Shown one piece after another: positions 1 to 10,407 of a stretch of DNA of 51,328 nt. The stretch lies in contig JAWLGU010000024.1 of the NCBI GenBank assembly GCA_041690675.1, positions 1-51,328 on the forward strand. Direction: 5' to 3'. Source of the DNA: UBA7803 sp041690675. Its GTDB lineage: Bacteria > Pseudomonadota > Gammaproteobacteria > Pseudomonadales > Azotimanducaceae. The position numbers were made by a program, and so were the translations under genes. Under the pieces are notes generated by a model. It did no database searches. It had not been told where the DNA came from and saw only the letters and a program-made list of their open reading frames with translations. Within the stretch, counting starts at the first letter, position 1. The number at the start of each line of letters is the position of its first letter.

Positions 1-1976
<1,976 letters not shown>

Positions 1977-2091
1977 GGATCCTCTCCTGCTCAGGCGAGT
2001 GGAAAATCGAGGGGCGCTATTGTGCCTCAAGCCCTGCCCCTATGGGAGCGGGCCCTGCCCCGTGGCCGAGACCCTCGCAACCGCACGGGCG

Positions 2092-2937
2092 CTAGGCCTG
2101 GGACGCCTCGGCGGGTTCCGGTCCCTCGTCCGACTGATACAGCTGGGCGCCGCAACGCCAGCAGTAGGTCGCCTCCCTGAGGTGCCCTTCCACCGCGCAG
2201 CGGGGGCAGGTGCGCGTGGCGGCCGCCCGGCGGCCGGCCTCGGAGAGCTCCAGGGTGACGATGCCGGTGGGGATGGCGATGATGCTGTAGCCGAGCACCA
2301 TGACGATGGTGGCCACCGCCTGCCCCAGCGGGGTGACGGGCACGACGTCGCCGTAGCCCACCGTGGTGAGGGTGATCACCGCCCAGTAGATGCTCTTGGG
2401 AATGCTGGTGAAGCCGTTGGCGGGCCCCTCGATGAGATACATGAACGAGCCGAAGACGATCACCAGCGCAGTGACGCTGGCGATGAACACCGTGATCTTG
2501 CGCCGGCTGGCCCGGAGCGCCTCGGTGAGCAGCTGGGCCTCGCTGACGTAGCGCACCATGCGCAGGACCCGGAACACCCGCAGCACCCGCAGCACCCGGA
2601 TCACCAGCAGGTACTGGGTGCCGACCACGAACAGGCTGAGATAGGTGGGCAGGATCCCCAGCAGGTCGATGACGCCGTAGAAGCTGCGGGCGTAGAGCTT
2701 CGGGTTCTGAATGCTCCAGAGCCGCAGGGCGTACTCGACTGTGAACATGAGGGTGAAGAACCACTCCACCCCGTACAGCCAGCCCCCGTAGCGATCGTGG
2801 ATCCAGCCCACGGAATCCAGCATCACGGCCACCACGCTGGCCAGGATGGCGATGATGAGCCCCACGTCGAAGGCTTTGCCCGCGGGCGTGTGGGCCTCGA
2901 ATATGACGATTCTGACGGTGTCGCGATTCCAGGTCAT
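2092..2937 (-). CDS. Voltage-gated K+ channel (six-TM) with C-terminal zinc ribbon
   Basis: Inner-membrane potassium channel subunit of 281 residues. Hydrophobic segments run from about residue 24 to 230. An S4 voltage sensor is visible at 114-129 (RVLRVLRVFRVLRMVR, an arginine every third position), and the pore loop carries the selectivity filter TTVGYGD at 191-197. After the last membrane helix comes a short cytoplasmic tail with two CxxC knuckles, C244/C247 and C259/C262, spaced like a rubredoxin-type zinc ribbon, then an acidic end. The S4 and filter identify a Kv-type tetrameric cation channel. The ribbon's role (metal or redox sensing, assembly) is unknown to me. No clear Shine-Dalgarno precedes the ATG at 2937. 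The gene sits 115 bp upstream of acnA and 50 bp after tpm on the same strand. Confidence 0.9.
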   Translation of the reverse strand: MTWNRDTVRIVIFEAHTPAGKAFDVGLIIAILASVVAVMLDSVGWIHDRYGGWLYGVEWFFTLMFTVEYALRLWSIQNPKLYARSFYGVIDLLGILPTYLSLFVVGTQYLLVIRVLRVLRVFRVLRMVRYVSEAQLLTEALRASRRKITVFIASVTALVIVFGSFMYLIEGPANGFTSIPKSIYWAVITLTTVGYGDVVPVTPLGQAVATIVMVLGYSIIAIPTGIVTLELSEAGRRAAATRTCPRCAVEGHLREATYCWRCGAQLYQSDEGPEPAEASQA

Positions 2938-2987
2938 GACGAAAGTCTATCGGAAGCCGAGCCGGGGGTGGCGATGGGCCGGCGCCT

Positions 2988-3647
2988 TCAGGCGATCTTG
3001 GTGAGCCGGTAGGCCACTTCCACCGCCTCGAAGACGCCTGCTTCGGCGAACTTGGGCGGCAGGCGGCAGACAGGCCCGCTGCACAGGCGCTCCACGGTGC
3101 AGCGGGCACCGAACAGCCGCATGACCTCCGCCTCGCCCACGGTGTGGGGCGGACCGGAGACCAGGCTCTGATCGTATTCCAGGGTCAGCAGCAGCATGCG
3201 GGTGCCGTCGGCGATGATGCGCTGCAGGTGATCCGCGTAGTGCATGCGCATCTTTTCGGGAAGAGCGATGAGCGACGCCCGGTCGTAGACCGCGGCGGCG
3301 GGCGCCACGTGCATGGCGGCAAGGTCCCAGAAGTCGCCGCAGTAAATGGCGATCTCGTCGTCGCAGAAGAGCTGCAGGTGACGCTGGCGCTCCAGCCGGC
3401 AGGGCCGGCGGGCTTCGTGGAAGAACGCGCGAACCGCCGCCTCCGCCAGCTCCACGCCTATCACGGGGTGTCCCCGCTCCGCCAGCCAGAGCATGTCGAG
3501 GCTCTTGCCGCACAGCGGCACGAAGACGGGTCGCCCCGCCGGCACCGCGAGCTCGGACCACAGCCGCTTCAACCACGGGTTCACTTCCGGCTGGTGGAAG
3601 CCGATCTCCTGCCTACTCCAGCGTTCGAGCCAGAATTCCCGTTCCAC
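2988..3647 (-). CDS. tpm: Thiopurine S-methyltransferase
   Basis: SAM-dependent methyltransferase of the TPMT family; the bacterial members methylate thiopurines and, in some species, tellurite or selenite. The product starts VEREFWLERWSRQEIGFHQ, the family's usual N-terminus, and has the SAM-binding VFVPLCGKSLDM at 42-53. I chose the GTG at 3647 because it gives 219 residues, the usual family length. In-frame codons extend upstream to ATGs at 3719 and 3812, but those would add a proline- and arginine-rich stretch with no family similarity and would run towards the divergent sulfurtransferase. The gene is divergent from the sulfurtransferase (163 bp between starts). A sulfur/selenium detoxification theme for the pair is plausible but only inferred. 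Confidence 0.9.
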   Translation of the reverse strand: MEREFWLERWSRQEIGFHQPEVNPWLKRLWSELAVPAGRPVFVPLCGKSLDMLWLAERGHPVIGVELAEAAVRAFFHEARRPCRLERQRHLQLFCDDEIAIYCGDFWDLAAMHVAPAAAVYDRASLIALPEKMRMHYADHLQRIIADGTRMLLLTLEYDQSLVSGPPHTVGEAEVMRLFGARCTVERLCSGPVCRLPPKFAEAGVFEAVEVAYRLTKIA

Positions 3648-3810
3648 CGGCTGTGCTACAGTCCCCGTCCTGCTCCGATTCTGACCAAAGCCCCCGAAGG
3701 GAGCAACCAGCGGATTCATGCCCAAGCTGTATCGGGGGGACGTGCGAACCGCCCCCTGGCACAATTCCATGGCCGCGGCCCCGGAGGGGCCGCCACGACG
3801 GAGCCTCGCC

Positions 3811-4683
3811 ATGACCTATCAGCATCCGGAATTTCTCATGGAGCCCGAGACCCTGGCGGACGAGCTCGGGCGGGACGACCTGCGCGTGCTGGATGCCACG
3901 GTGTTTCTCGAGCCCGCGGAGAACGGCTACCGCGCCAGGAGCGGCATCGACCGGTACCGCGAGGCCCATGTGCCCGGGGCGGCCTTCATGGACCTGATCC
4001 ACCGCTTCTCCGACACCGACACCGGCACCGGCCTCGGCTTCAGCCTGCCCAGCGCCGAGCACCTGGCCACAGCCCTGGGTGAGCTCGGGGTGGGCAACCG
4101 GCACCGGGTGGTGGTCTACTCCAGTGGCCACGTGATGTGGGCCACCCGGGCGTTCTGGCTGCTCCGCTATGCCGGTCACGACTACGTCTCAGTGCTGAAC
4201 GGCGGCCTGGTCGGCTGGCGCGATGCCGGAGGAGCCATCGCCACGGGCGACGAGGCCTATCCGCCCGCCGCGTTCGAGCCACACCCGCGCCCCGAGATGT
4301 TCGCCGACAAGCAAGCCACCCTCGCCGCCATCGACGACCACGCCACCTGCACCGTGAATGCCCTGTCGCCCGGGGTCTACGCCGGCACCAGCCGAATGCA
4401 CTACGGCCGCCCCGGCCACATTCCGGCCAGCCGCAATCTCCACTACGAGCGGCTTCTGGACGGCGATCGCTTCCGTCCCGGGCCGGAGCTCGAAGCCGCC
4501 CTGGGCGAGACCGGGCTGCTGGACGCCCCGCGGGTCATCAGCTACTGCGGCGGCGGCATCTCGGCCACCGTCGACGCCTTCGCCTGTCTGCTCGTGGGGC
4601 AGGAGAAGGTGGCGGTCTACGACGGCTCCATGTCCGAGTGGGCCCGGGACCCGTCGCTGCCGCTGGTGCTTGGGGAAGAATAG
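3811..4683 (+). CDS. Two-domain rhodanese-family sulfurtransferase
   Basis: Thiosulfate or 3-mercaptopyruvate sulfurtransferase, 290 residues with two rhodanese folds. The N-terminal domain (about 10-145) has a non-catalytic loop, VVVYSSGHVMWATR, with no cysteine. The C-terminal domain (about 165-285) has the active-site loop SYCGGGISAT with Cys246, the residue expected to carry persulfide. The loop differs from the CG[ST]GVT of mercaptopyruvate enzymes and from the CRxGxx of mitochondrial rhodanese, so the substrate is uncertain. The ATG at 3811 has a GGAG site eight bases upstream; an upstream in-frame ATG at 3718 would add 31 unrelated residues. The gene ends 19 bp before a scaffold gap. 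Confidence 0.85.
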   Translation: MTYQHPEFLMEPETLADELGRDDLRVLDATVFLEPAENGYRARSGIDRYREAHVPGAAFMDLIHRFSDTDTGTGLGFSLPSAEHLATALGELGVGNRHRVVVYSSGHVMWATRAFWLLRYAGHDYVSVLNGGLVGWRDAGGAIATGDEAYPPAAFEPHPRPEMFADKQATLAAIDDHATCTVNALSPGVYAGTSRMHYGRPGHIPASRNLHYERLLDGDRFRPGPELEAALGETGLLDAPRVISYCGGGISATVDAFACLLVGQEKVAVYDGSMSEWARDPSLPLVLGEE

Positions 4684-4702
4684 TCGCTGTCCGCTGTCCG
4701 CT
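4684..4702 (+). repeat. Heptanucleotide tandem repeat at contig end
   Basis: Immediately after the sulfurtransferase stop the sequence is TCGCTGTCCGCTGTCCGCT, a period-7 repeat (unit TGTCCGC) that runs into the N gap. Its reverse complement, AGCGGAC-AGCGGAC-AGCGA, matches the repeat that starts the contig after the second gap (9531-9551). Confidence 0.8.
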
Positions 4703-4802
4703 NNNNNNNNNNNNNNNNNNNNNNNNNNNNNNNNNNNNNNNNNNNNNNNNNNNNNNNNNNNNNNNNNNNNNNNNNNNNNNNNNNNNNNNNNNNNNNNNNN
4801 NN
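4703..4802. other. Scaffold gap (100 N)
   Basis: Exactly 100 N, the conventional placeholder for a gap of unknown length. It separates the sulfurtransferase from the RND efflux operon, so any promoter of that operon may be partly missing. Confidence 0.98.
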
Positions 4803-4886
4803 AGCGATCTCGCGGACAATACTTATTGGCGCCGCCGACTCGACGACTTTTAATCCCGGCGAACGTCACGCCAGGAAAATCCGGAC

Positions 4887-6125
4887 ATGGAGCTCCGCAA
4901 TCCGTCTCGGAATCGGTGGGGCGAGGGCCCTGGTTCGACCTGCAACCGTGCCGGCGAACGCCTGTGGCGGCCGATCCGCCGGGTCGTGCTCGTCCTCGCC
5001 CCGCTGCTTGCGCTCGGCGGTTGCGGCGCGCCCACCCCACCCCCAGTTGAAGTCGTCCGCAGCGTCAAGACCATCGTCGTCGGCGATGACGCCGTGGCCC
5101 GGCAGCGGCAGATCGCCGGCGTTCTCGCTGCCGCCCGCATCGCCGACCTGAGCTTTGCCGTCCCGGGCACGGTGGAGGCGGTGCTGGTGGACCAGGGGAT
5201 GGCGGTAACGACCGGCCAGGTTCTGGCACGCCTGGACAACGAGCCGTATGAGCTCGTGCTCTCTGCGGCTCAGGCACGGCTCGCTTCGGCCCGTGCCGAG
5301 CTCGAGGAGCGACGCCTCAATTTCGAACGCCAACAAACCCTGTTCGAGAACAGGCTCATCGCCCGGGCGGCCCTGGACCAGGCCGCCGCGGAGCTCGGCA
5401 CCGCCCGAGCCCGGGTCGCTGCGGCGGAAAGCGAGGTCGCTCGGGCCCGTCGGGACATCGAGCGCACCGCGCTGGTGGCCCCCTACGACGGCACCATCGC
5501 CGAGCGCAACGTGGAGCCCTTCCAGGAAGTCGCCGTCGGCGCGGTGGCGCTCACCCTGCAAGGCGGCTCGGGGCTTCTCGCGGAGGTGCTCGTTCCGGAG
5601 TCGTTGATTCGCCAGATCGCCTATGGGGATCCGGTAAGAGTCCGATTCCCGACCCTGCCGGATGTGGAGATTCCGGGGACCGTGACGGAGATCGGCGGGC
5701 GTGTGGAGGCCGGGAACGCTTTCCCCGTCCGCGTCCGCATCGGTGCTGGCGCTGCACCACGCGCCGCGGAGCTGCGCCCGGGCATGTCGGCCCGGGTCAT
5801 CTTCGAGCTCGCGCGAAGCGACCGCGGTGAGGCGCACCTGATCCCACTCTCTGCCATCGCGTTCGGCCAGGGCTCTGTGGGAACCGTACCGGAATCGTCA
5901 GCTCCGGCACAGCCGACGGATTCGAATGGGCTCACCCCGGCACCAATCTTCATCTACGACGAAAGTGCGGGAGCGGTTCGCCGGGTGACGGTGCTGGCGG
6001 GCGACATTCGCGGCAATCTCGTCGAGGTTCACGAGGGCGTGACGGCCGGCGACCGGGTGGTGGTCGCTGGAGTCGCGTTTCTGCGGGACGGCATGCCGGC
6101 ACGCCTCTGGGCGCCAGACATCTGA
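4887..6125 (+). CDS. RND efflux periplasmic membrane-fusion lipoprotein
   Basis: Periplasmic adaptor (HlyD/AcrA family) of a tripartite efflux pump, 412 residues. A basic N-terminus and hydrophobic stretch end in a lipobox, LGGC, with Cys46 as the predicted lipidation site. Next comes a biotinyl-lipoyl half (FAVPGTVEAVLVDQGMAVTTGQ region), an alpha-helical hairpin rich in Ala, Glu and Arg (about 130-190), the second lipoyl half (APYDGTIAERNVEPFQEV) and a beta-barrel domain. The end is VVVAGVAFLRDGMPARL, typical of the family. The ATG at 4887 follows an AGGAAAA site. The partner permease starts 15 bp after the stop, so the two form an operon. No TolC-like outer-membrane gene is in the window. 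The exported substrate cannot be read from sequence. Confidence 0.93.
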   Translation: MELRNPSRNRWGEGPGSTCNRAGERLWRPIRRVVLVLAPLLALGGCGAPTPPPVEVVRSVKTIVVGDDAVARQRQIAGVLAAARIADLSFAVPGTVEAVLVDQGMAVTTGQVLARLDNEPYELVLSAAQARLASARAELEERRLNFERQQTLFENRLIARAALDQAAAELGTARARVAAAESEVARARRDIERTALVAPYDGTIAERNVEPFQEVAVGAVALTLQGGSGLLAEVLVPESLIRQIAYGDPVRVRFPTLPDVEIPGTVTEIGGRVEAGNAFPVRVRIGAGAAPRAAELRPGMSARVIFELARSDRGEAHLIPLSAIAFGQGSVGTVPESSAPAQPTDSNGLTPAPIFIYDESAGAVRRVTVLAGDIRGNLVEVHEGVTAGDRVVVAGVAFLRDGMPARLWAPDI

Positions 6126-6140
6126 GCTCGGCCGAACTCC

Positions 6141-9100
6141 ATGGAAAACCTGGCACGCTTCGCCTTGGACAATGGACGCTTCCTCGCGCTGCTGATCGTG
6201 GCGGTGGTCACCGCCGGCACCAGCACCTATTTCACTCAGCCCCGCCAGGAAGACCCGGAGGTAACCATTCGAGTTGCCCAGGTCACTGCCGCATTTCCGG
6301 GCATGAGCCCCGAGCGGGTAGAGCAACTCATCACCCGGCCGCTCGAGGAAGAGATCAAACGCCTTCCCGAGGTCAAGGAGGTCCGCTCGGTCTCCATGAC
6401 CGGACTCGCTCTGGTCATGCCGGAGCTGCACGACAGCCACTTCGACCTCGAGCCCATCTGGGCCGACCTGCGCAACAAGATGGACGACATCGCCCCGCAG
6501 CTTCCCGAAGGCACCCGGGGGCCCTTCGTCAACGACGACTTCGGGCGGGTTGCGGTGGTGACCCTCGCCCTGCACGGGAGGGACTTCACGCCGCGGGAGC
6601 TGCGATGGGCTGCACGTGAGGCGCGGGATGACCTCAGCAAGGCGCCGCTGGTGGCGCGGGTCGACCTGTACGGCATCCAGGAGGAGCGGGTCTGGCTGGA
6701 GATGGATCCCCGGGCGTTGACGAGAACGGGGCTCACACCGGAAGCCGTGATCAGCGCCCTGCGCGCGCAGAACGTCGTGCTGCCGGGCGGTGACGTGCAG
6801 GCGGAGAGTCTCAGCATCATGATCGAGCCCACCGGCAATTTCGAGAGCGTGGAGGACATCGGCAGCGTCGCCATCGAGGCGCCAGGAGGGCTCGTGTACG
6901 TGCGCGACCTCCTCACGGTGCGGCGCGGCTACGTCGACCCTCCGGAGCGGCCCGCCCTGTACGACGGCAGCCCGGCCGTAATCCTCGCGCTCTCGATGGT
7001 GCCCGAGTCGAACATCTCCGAGCTGGGACGGGACATCGAACGGCGGCTGGAGACTTTGCAGCTGCAGCTGCCTCTGGGCATGCATCTCGACGTGGTGACG
7101 TGGCAGCCCGAACTGGTGGAGGCCGCCGTCCGGGATGCCACCGAGAACCTCGGCCAGACCATCGCCATCGTGCTGCTCGTCGTCGTCGCCTTCCTGGGCC
7201 TGCGCACCGGGCTCATCGTCGGAGCCATGGTGCCATTGACCGTATTCGCATCCCTGGTCGGCATGAACCTGATCGACATCGAGCTCCACCGGGTGTCCAT
7301 CGCCGCCGTGATCGTGGCGCTGGGCCTGCTGGTGGACAACGGCATCGTCGTGGTCGAGGACATCGAGACTCGCATGGCCCGCGGCGCAGAGCGCCGGGCA
7401 GCTGCACTAACGGCGGCTCGCACCCTGGGCCTGCCACTCCTGACCTCCTCGCTGACGACGATCCTCGCCTTCATGCCGCTCATGCTGGCGGAGAACAGCT
7501 CCGGCGAGTACCTGCGGGCGCTTTCCCTGGTGATCACCCTGACCTTGCTGTCGTCCTGGCTCATCTCTCTGACCGTCACGCCGGCCATGTGCGTGTGGTT
7601 GCTGCCCGAATCGACCGGGTCGACCAACACGTACCGGGAGCCCGCGAGCTCGGGCCTGTATCGCGGACTGCTGCAGCGATTGCTGCGGGCGCGGCTCGCG
7701 TTCGTAGCCGTCATGGTCGCGCTGCTGCTCTCATCGCTATGGATCTTCGGGTTCGTCAAGCAGCGGCACATGGCGCCTTCCGAGCGCAATCAGTTCGTCT
7801 TGTATCTGAACCTGCCGGCCGGCAGCGCCGCCGACGAGACGGTGGATGTGGCCGGTCGACTGGCCGCCTTCCTGTCGGACGAGACGGCAAACCCCGAGGT
7901 CCTCTCGAACATCATCTACGTGGCCTCCGGCGGGCCCCGCTTCTTCCTGGCGCTGCAGCCGCCCGACGCCCAATCCCACATCGCTTTCGGCATCGTGACC
8001 ACGGAGACGTCCGAGCAGGTGCCGGCGCTGATGGGGCGCGTCGATGGCTGGATCGCGGAGCGCCTTCCAGAGGCGACGGGGCGGACTGAGGAGCTGTTCC
8101 TCGGACCGGCGCCGCTCGGAACGGTAGAGCTGCGTCTGCACGGGCCCGATATCGACGAGCTGCAGCGGTTTTCGGAACAGATGCTCTCCGTCTTCCGTGC
8201 CGTGGACGGAACCCTCGGCGTCCGCAGCGACTGGGAGAACCCGGTGCTGAAGGTCCGCGTGATGGTCGATCAGGAGCGCGCCCGCCGGGCGGGGGTGACG
8301 TCGGAGGAGATTGCGCGTGCTCTATCCATGCAGATCGATGGGCTGCGTGTGACCGACTACCGGGAAGGCGACAAGGTGATCCCCGTGGTGCTGCGTGCGG
8401 GCGCCAGCGAGCGCGGCAACCTCGACCAGATGCGCACCCTCGAAGTCTTCTCGGTCAACCGCGGCGTCGGCGTCCCGCTGCTGCAGGTCGCCGATTTCGA
8501 GGGCATGGTGGAGCCGAGCCAGATCCGGCGCGTGGACCAGGAGCGTGCTGTGACCGTGGCGGCCAAGCATCCGACCATGAGCGCGCGGGAGCTCTACGCC
8601 TCCGTGCTACCGGCGCTCACGTCCATCGCGCTGCCGGAGAGCTACCGGATCGAGACCGAGGGTGAGATCGAAGCATCGACCGAGGCAAACGGGGCGCTGT
8701 TTCAGTACGCACCACACTGCCTCGCAGGCATCATCGCGCTGCTGGTGCTGCAGTTCGGCTCCTACCGCAGACCCGCCATCATCGGCTTGACCATCCCCCT
8801 GATCCTGATCGGCGCGGCCATGGGGCTCTTGGTCTTCCGCGCCTGGTTCGACTTCGTGGCGATGCTCGGGCTGTTCTCCCTGGCGGGGATCATCATCAAC
8901 AACGGCATCGTGCTCATCGACCGGATCGACCAGGAGCGCGACCTCGGCAAGGACGTGGACACGGCCGTCACGGACGCGGCCATTGCCCGAGCGCGGCCCA
9001 TCATCATGACCACGCTCACCACGATTCTCGGCCTGGTACCGCTGGCGCTCTTCGGCGGCGAGTTCTGGTTCGGCATGGCCATCGTCATCATGTCCGGACT

Positions 9101-9170
9101 CGCCGTGGGGACGCTGCTGACGTTGGGCGTGGTGCCGGTGCTCTACAGCTTGATGTTCCGCGGCAGATGA
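6141..9170 (+). CDS. RND efflux permease (HAE1-like)
   Basis: Proton-driven inner-membrane transporter of 1009 residues, full length for the family. It has TM1 at the N-terminus (LARFALDNGRFLALLIVAVV), a periplasmic porter domain, TM helices 2-6, a second porter domain and TM helices 7-12. The TM4 motif is GLLVDNGIVVVED, with D399-N400 where AcrB has a D-D pair. The TM10 motif is IIINNGIVLIDRI, where AcrB has the relay lysine. Both departures occur together in a recognisable HAE1 subgroup, so this is probably an active pump with a different proton relay rather than a broken one. It pairs with the upstream membrane-fusion lipoprotein. It converges on the K+ channel fragment, with stops 9 bp apart. 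Confidence 0.94.
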   Translation: MENLARFALDNGRFLALLIVAVVTAGTSTYFTQPRQEDPEVTIRVAQVTAAFPGMSPERVEQLITRPLEEEIKRLPEVKEVRSVSMTGLALVMPELHDSHFDLEPIWADLRNKMDDIAPQLPEGTRGPFVNDDFGRVAVVTLALHGRDFTPRELRWAAREARDDLSKAPLVARVDLYGIQEERVWLEMDPRALTRTGLTPEAVISALRAQNVVLPGGDVQAESLSIMIEPTGNFESVEDIGSVAIEAPGGLVYVRDLLTVRRGYVDPPERPALYDGSPAVILALSMVPESNISELGRDIERRLETLQLQLPLGMHLDVVTWQPELVEAAVRDATENLGQTIAIVLLVVVAFLGLRTGLIVGAMVPLTVFASLVGMNLIDIELHRVSIAAVIVALGLLVDNGIVVVEDIETRMARGAERRAAALTAARTLGLPLLTSSLTTILAFMPLMLAENSSGEYLRALSLVITLTLLSSWLISLTVTPAMCVWLLPESTGSTNTYREPASSGLYRGLLQRLLRARLAFVAVMVALLLSSLWIFGFVKQRHMAPSERNQFVLYLNLPAGSAADETVDVAGRLAAFLSDETANPEVLSNIIYVASGGPRFFLALQPPDAQSHIAFGIVTTETSEQVPALMGRVDGWIAERLPEATGRTEELFLGPAPLGTVELRLHGPDIDELQRFSEQMLSVFRAVDGTLGVRSDWENPVLKVRVMVDQERARRAGVTSEEIARALSMQIDGLRVTDYREGDKVIPVVLRAGASERGNLDQMRTLEVFSVNRGVGVPLLQVADFEGMVEPSQIRRVDQERAVTVAAKHPTMSARELYASVLPALTSIALPESYRIETEGEIEASTEANGALFQYAPHCLAGIIALLVLQFGSYRRPAIIGLTIPLILIGAAMGLLVFRAWFDFVAMLGLFSLAGIIINNGIVLIDRIDQERDLGKDVDTAVTDAAIARARPIIMTTLTTILGLVPLALFGGEFWFGMAIVIMSGLAVGTLLTLGVVPVLYSLMFRGR

Positions 9171-9179
9171 CCGGGGCGG

Positions 9180-9430
9180 CTACGGTTCCGGGGGCGTCCC
9201 GCGGCGGTCGATGGCGACGTGCCCCACCAGCCACGCAACGACGACCGCCACGTAGAGCTGCCCAAGCACCGTCTCTATCGATACCAGCACCTGTGCCACG
9301 GGATGGCGCGGCACGATGTCGCCGTAGCCGAGGGTGGCCACGGTCACGAAGCTGAAGTAGTTGAAGAGCTGGTCGGGGTTCGCGTCGAGCTGACGGACGA
9401 GATGCTCGGGCACCACGAAGCTGTCGGGAA
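9180..9430 (-). CDS. Two-TM potassium channel, C-terminal part only (cut by gap)
   Basis: Only the last 82 residues are visible, running into the N gap. They hold the end of a pore module: a pore helix (LFNYFSFVTVA), the selectivity filter TLGYGD, and a final membrane helix (LVSIETVLGQLYVAVVVAWLVGHVA), as in Ion_trans_2 (KcsA-like) channels. The N-terminal helix and start codon are not seen. They do not reappear on the far side of the gap, where only 22 bp precede the next gene's stop, so the missing part must lie inside the gap. This is a second K+ channel in the window, unrelated in detail to the voltage-gated one at 2092-2937. Confidence 0.8.
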
Positions 9431-9530
9431 NNNNNNNNNNNNNNNNNNNNNNNNNNNNNNNNNNNNNNNNNNNNNNNNNNNNNNNNNNNNNNNNNNNNNN
9501 NNNNNNNNNNNNNNNNNNNNNNNNNNNNNN
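9431..9530. other. Scaffold gap (100 N)
   Basis: Placeholder gap of 100 N. It truncates the two-TM K+ channel gene, so the real missing sequence must include that gene's 5' part and is probably a few hundred bases or more. Confidence 0.98.
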
Positions 9531-9551
9531 AGCGGAAAGCGGATAGCGATA
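9531..9551 (+). repeat. Heptanucleotide tandem repeat at contig start
   Basis: The contig resumes with AGCGGAA-AGCGGAT-AGCGATA, three period-7 units, directly before the enoyl-CoA hydratase stop codon. It is the inverted counterpart of the repeat at 4684-4702. Confidence 0.75.
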
Positions 9552-9552
9552 A

Positions 9553-10386
9553 CTACCGATCCTGATACTCCGGCGGCCGCTTCTCCAGAAACGCCGCCAC
9601 CCCCTCACGCATGTCGCCGGTTGTGGAGGTGAGGATCTGCTGGCGGTCTTCCATGGCGATCACCGCTTCCAGGCTGCCGGCGTCGACGCTCATGTTGAGA
9701 CATTCCTTGGTGAGGCGTACCCCCACGGGCGAGTTGCCGAGAATCTCCTGAGCAATGGCGCGCCCGGCGTCGGCAAGTGCTTCGTCGGCCACCACATCGG
9801 AAACCAGCCCCACGGCTTTCCCCCGCTCGGCGTCGATGAAGCGGCCGGTGAGCAGCAGCTCCGAGGCCAACGCGCTGCCCACCAGGCGCGGCAGGAAGTA
9901 GCTGACACCGACGTCGCAGGCGGTGAGACCGATGCGGATGAATGCGGCGTTCATGCGCGCCTTCGGGCCCGCCAGGCGAATGTCCGAGGCCAGCGCCAGC
10001 GCGAAGCCGCCGCCACTGGCGGGGCCATGGATCAGCGAGATGATGGGCTGAGGCGCCCGCCGCATGCGCATCACAATCTCGCTCACCCGGCGCTGCACCC
10101 TGAGCCCCGTCACCGCCCCGGGCGGCTCATCGCTGCGGTCTTCCTTGAGGTCCAGGCCAGCGCAGAAGGCGCGGCCGGCGCCGCGCAGGATCACCACCCG
10201 CACCGTGTGGTCGGTGTAGAGCTCGCCGAAGTAGTGCTGAAGCTCCAGCATCATGGTGCGGCTCATGGCGTTCAACGCCTCCGGCCGGTTCAGTGTGAGC
10301 CAGTCGATGGCCCCCTCCTTCTCGACCTGCAGGGTCTCGTAGCTGCCGTCGGCGTTGCTCCTGGGGGTGTAGCGGTGGTCGGCCAT
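9553..10386 (-). CDS. Enoyl-CoA hydratase/isomerase family protein
   Basis: Crotonase-fold protein of 277 residues acting on acyl-CoA thioesters. It carries the family's oxyanion-hole segments GAGRAFCAGLDLKE and GPASGGGFALALASDIRLAG. The region that holds the second catalytic glutamate in classical hydratases reads IGLTACDVGVSYFLPRLVG, with Asp in place of Glu; this variant is common in a crotonase subgroup, so hydratase activity is likely but not certain. The ATG at 10386 has an AGGAG site six bases upstream. Twenty-one bp separate it from the acyl-CoA synthetase gene upstream on the same strand, so the two are probably co-transcribed. Confidence 0.9.
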   Translation of the reverse strand: MADHRYTPRSNADGSYETLQVEKEGAIDWLTLNRPEALNAMSRTMMLELQHYFGELYTDHTVRVVILRGAGRAFCAGLDLKEDRSDEPPGAVTGLRVQRRVSEIVMRMRRAPQPIISLIHGPASGGGFALALASDIRLAGPKARMNAAFIRIGLTACDVGVSYFLPRLVGSALASELLLTGRFIDAERGKAVGLVSDVVADEALADAGRAIAQEILGNSPVGVRLTKECLNMSVDAGSLEAVIAMEDRQQILTSTTGDMREGVAAFLEKRPPEYQDR

Positions 10387-10407
10387 GGGTACTCCTGTGA
10401 TGGCAAT

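Noticed and set aside
3648..3812. Longer start for thiopurine methyltransferase
   Set aside because: The extra 55 residues have no similarity to the family and would overlap the divergent gene's ribosome site.
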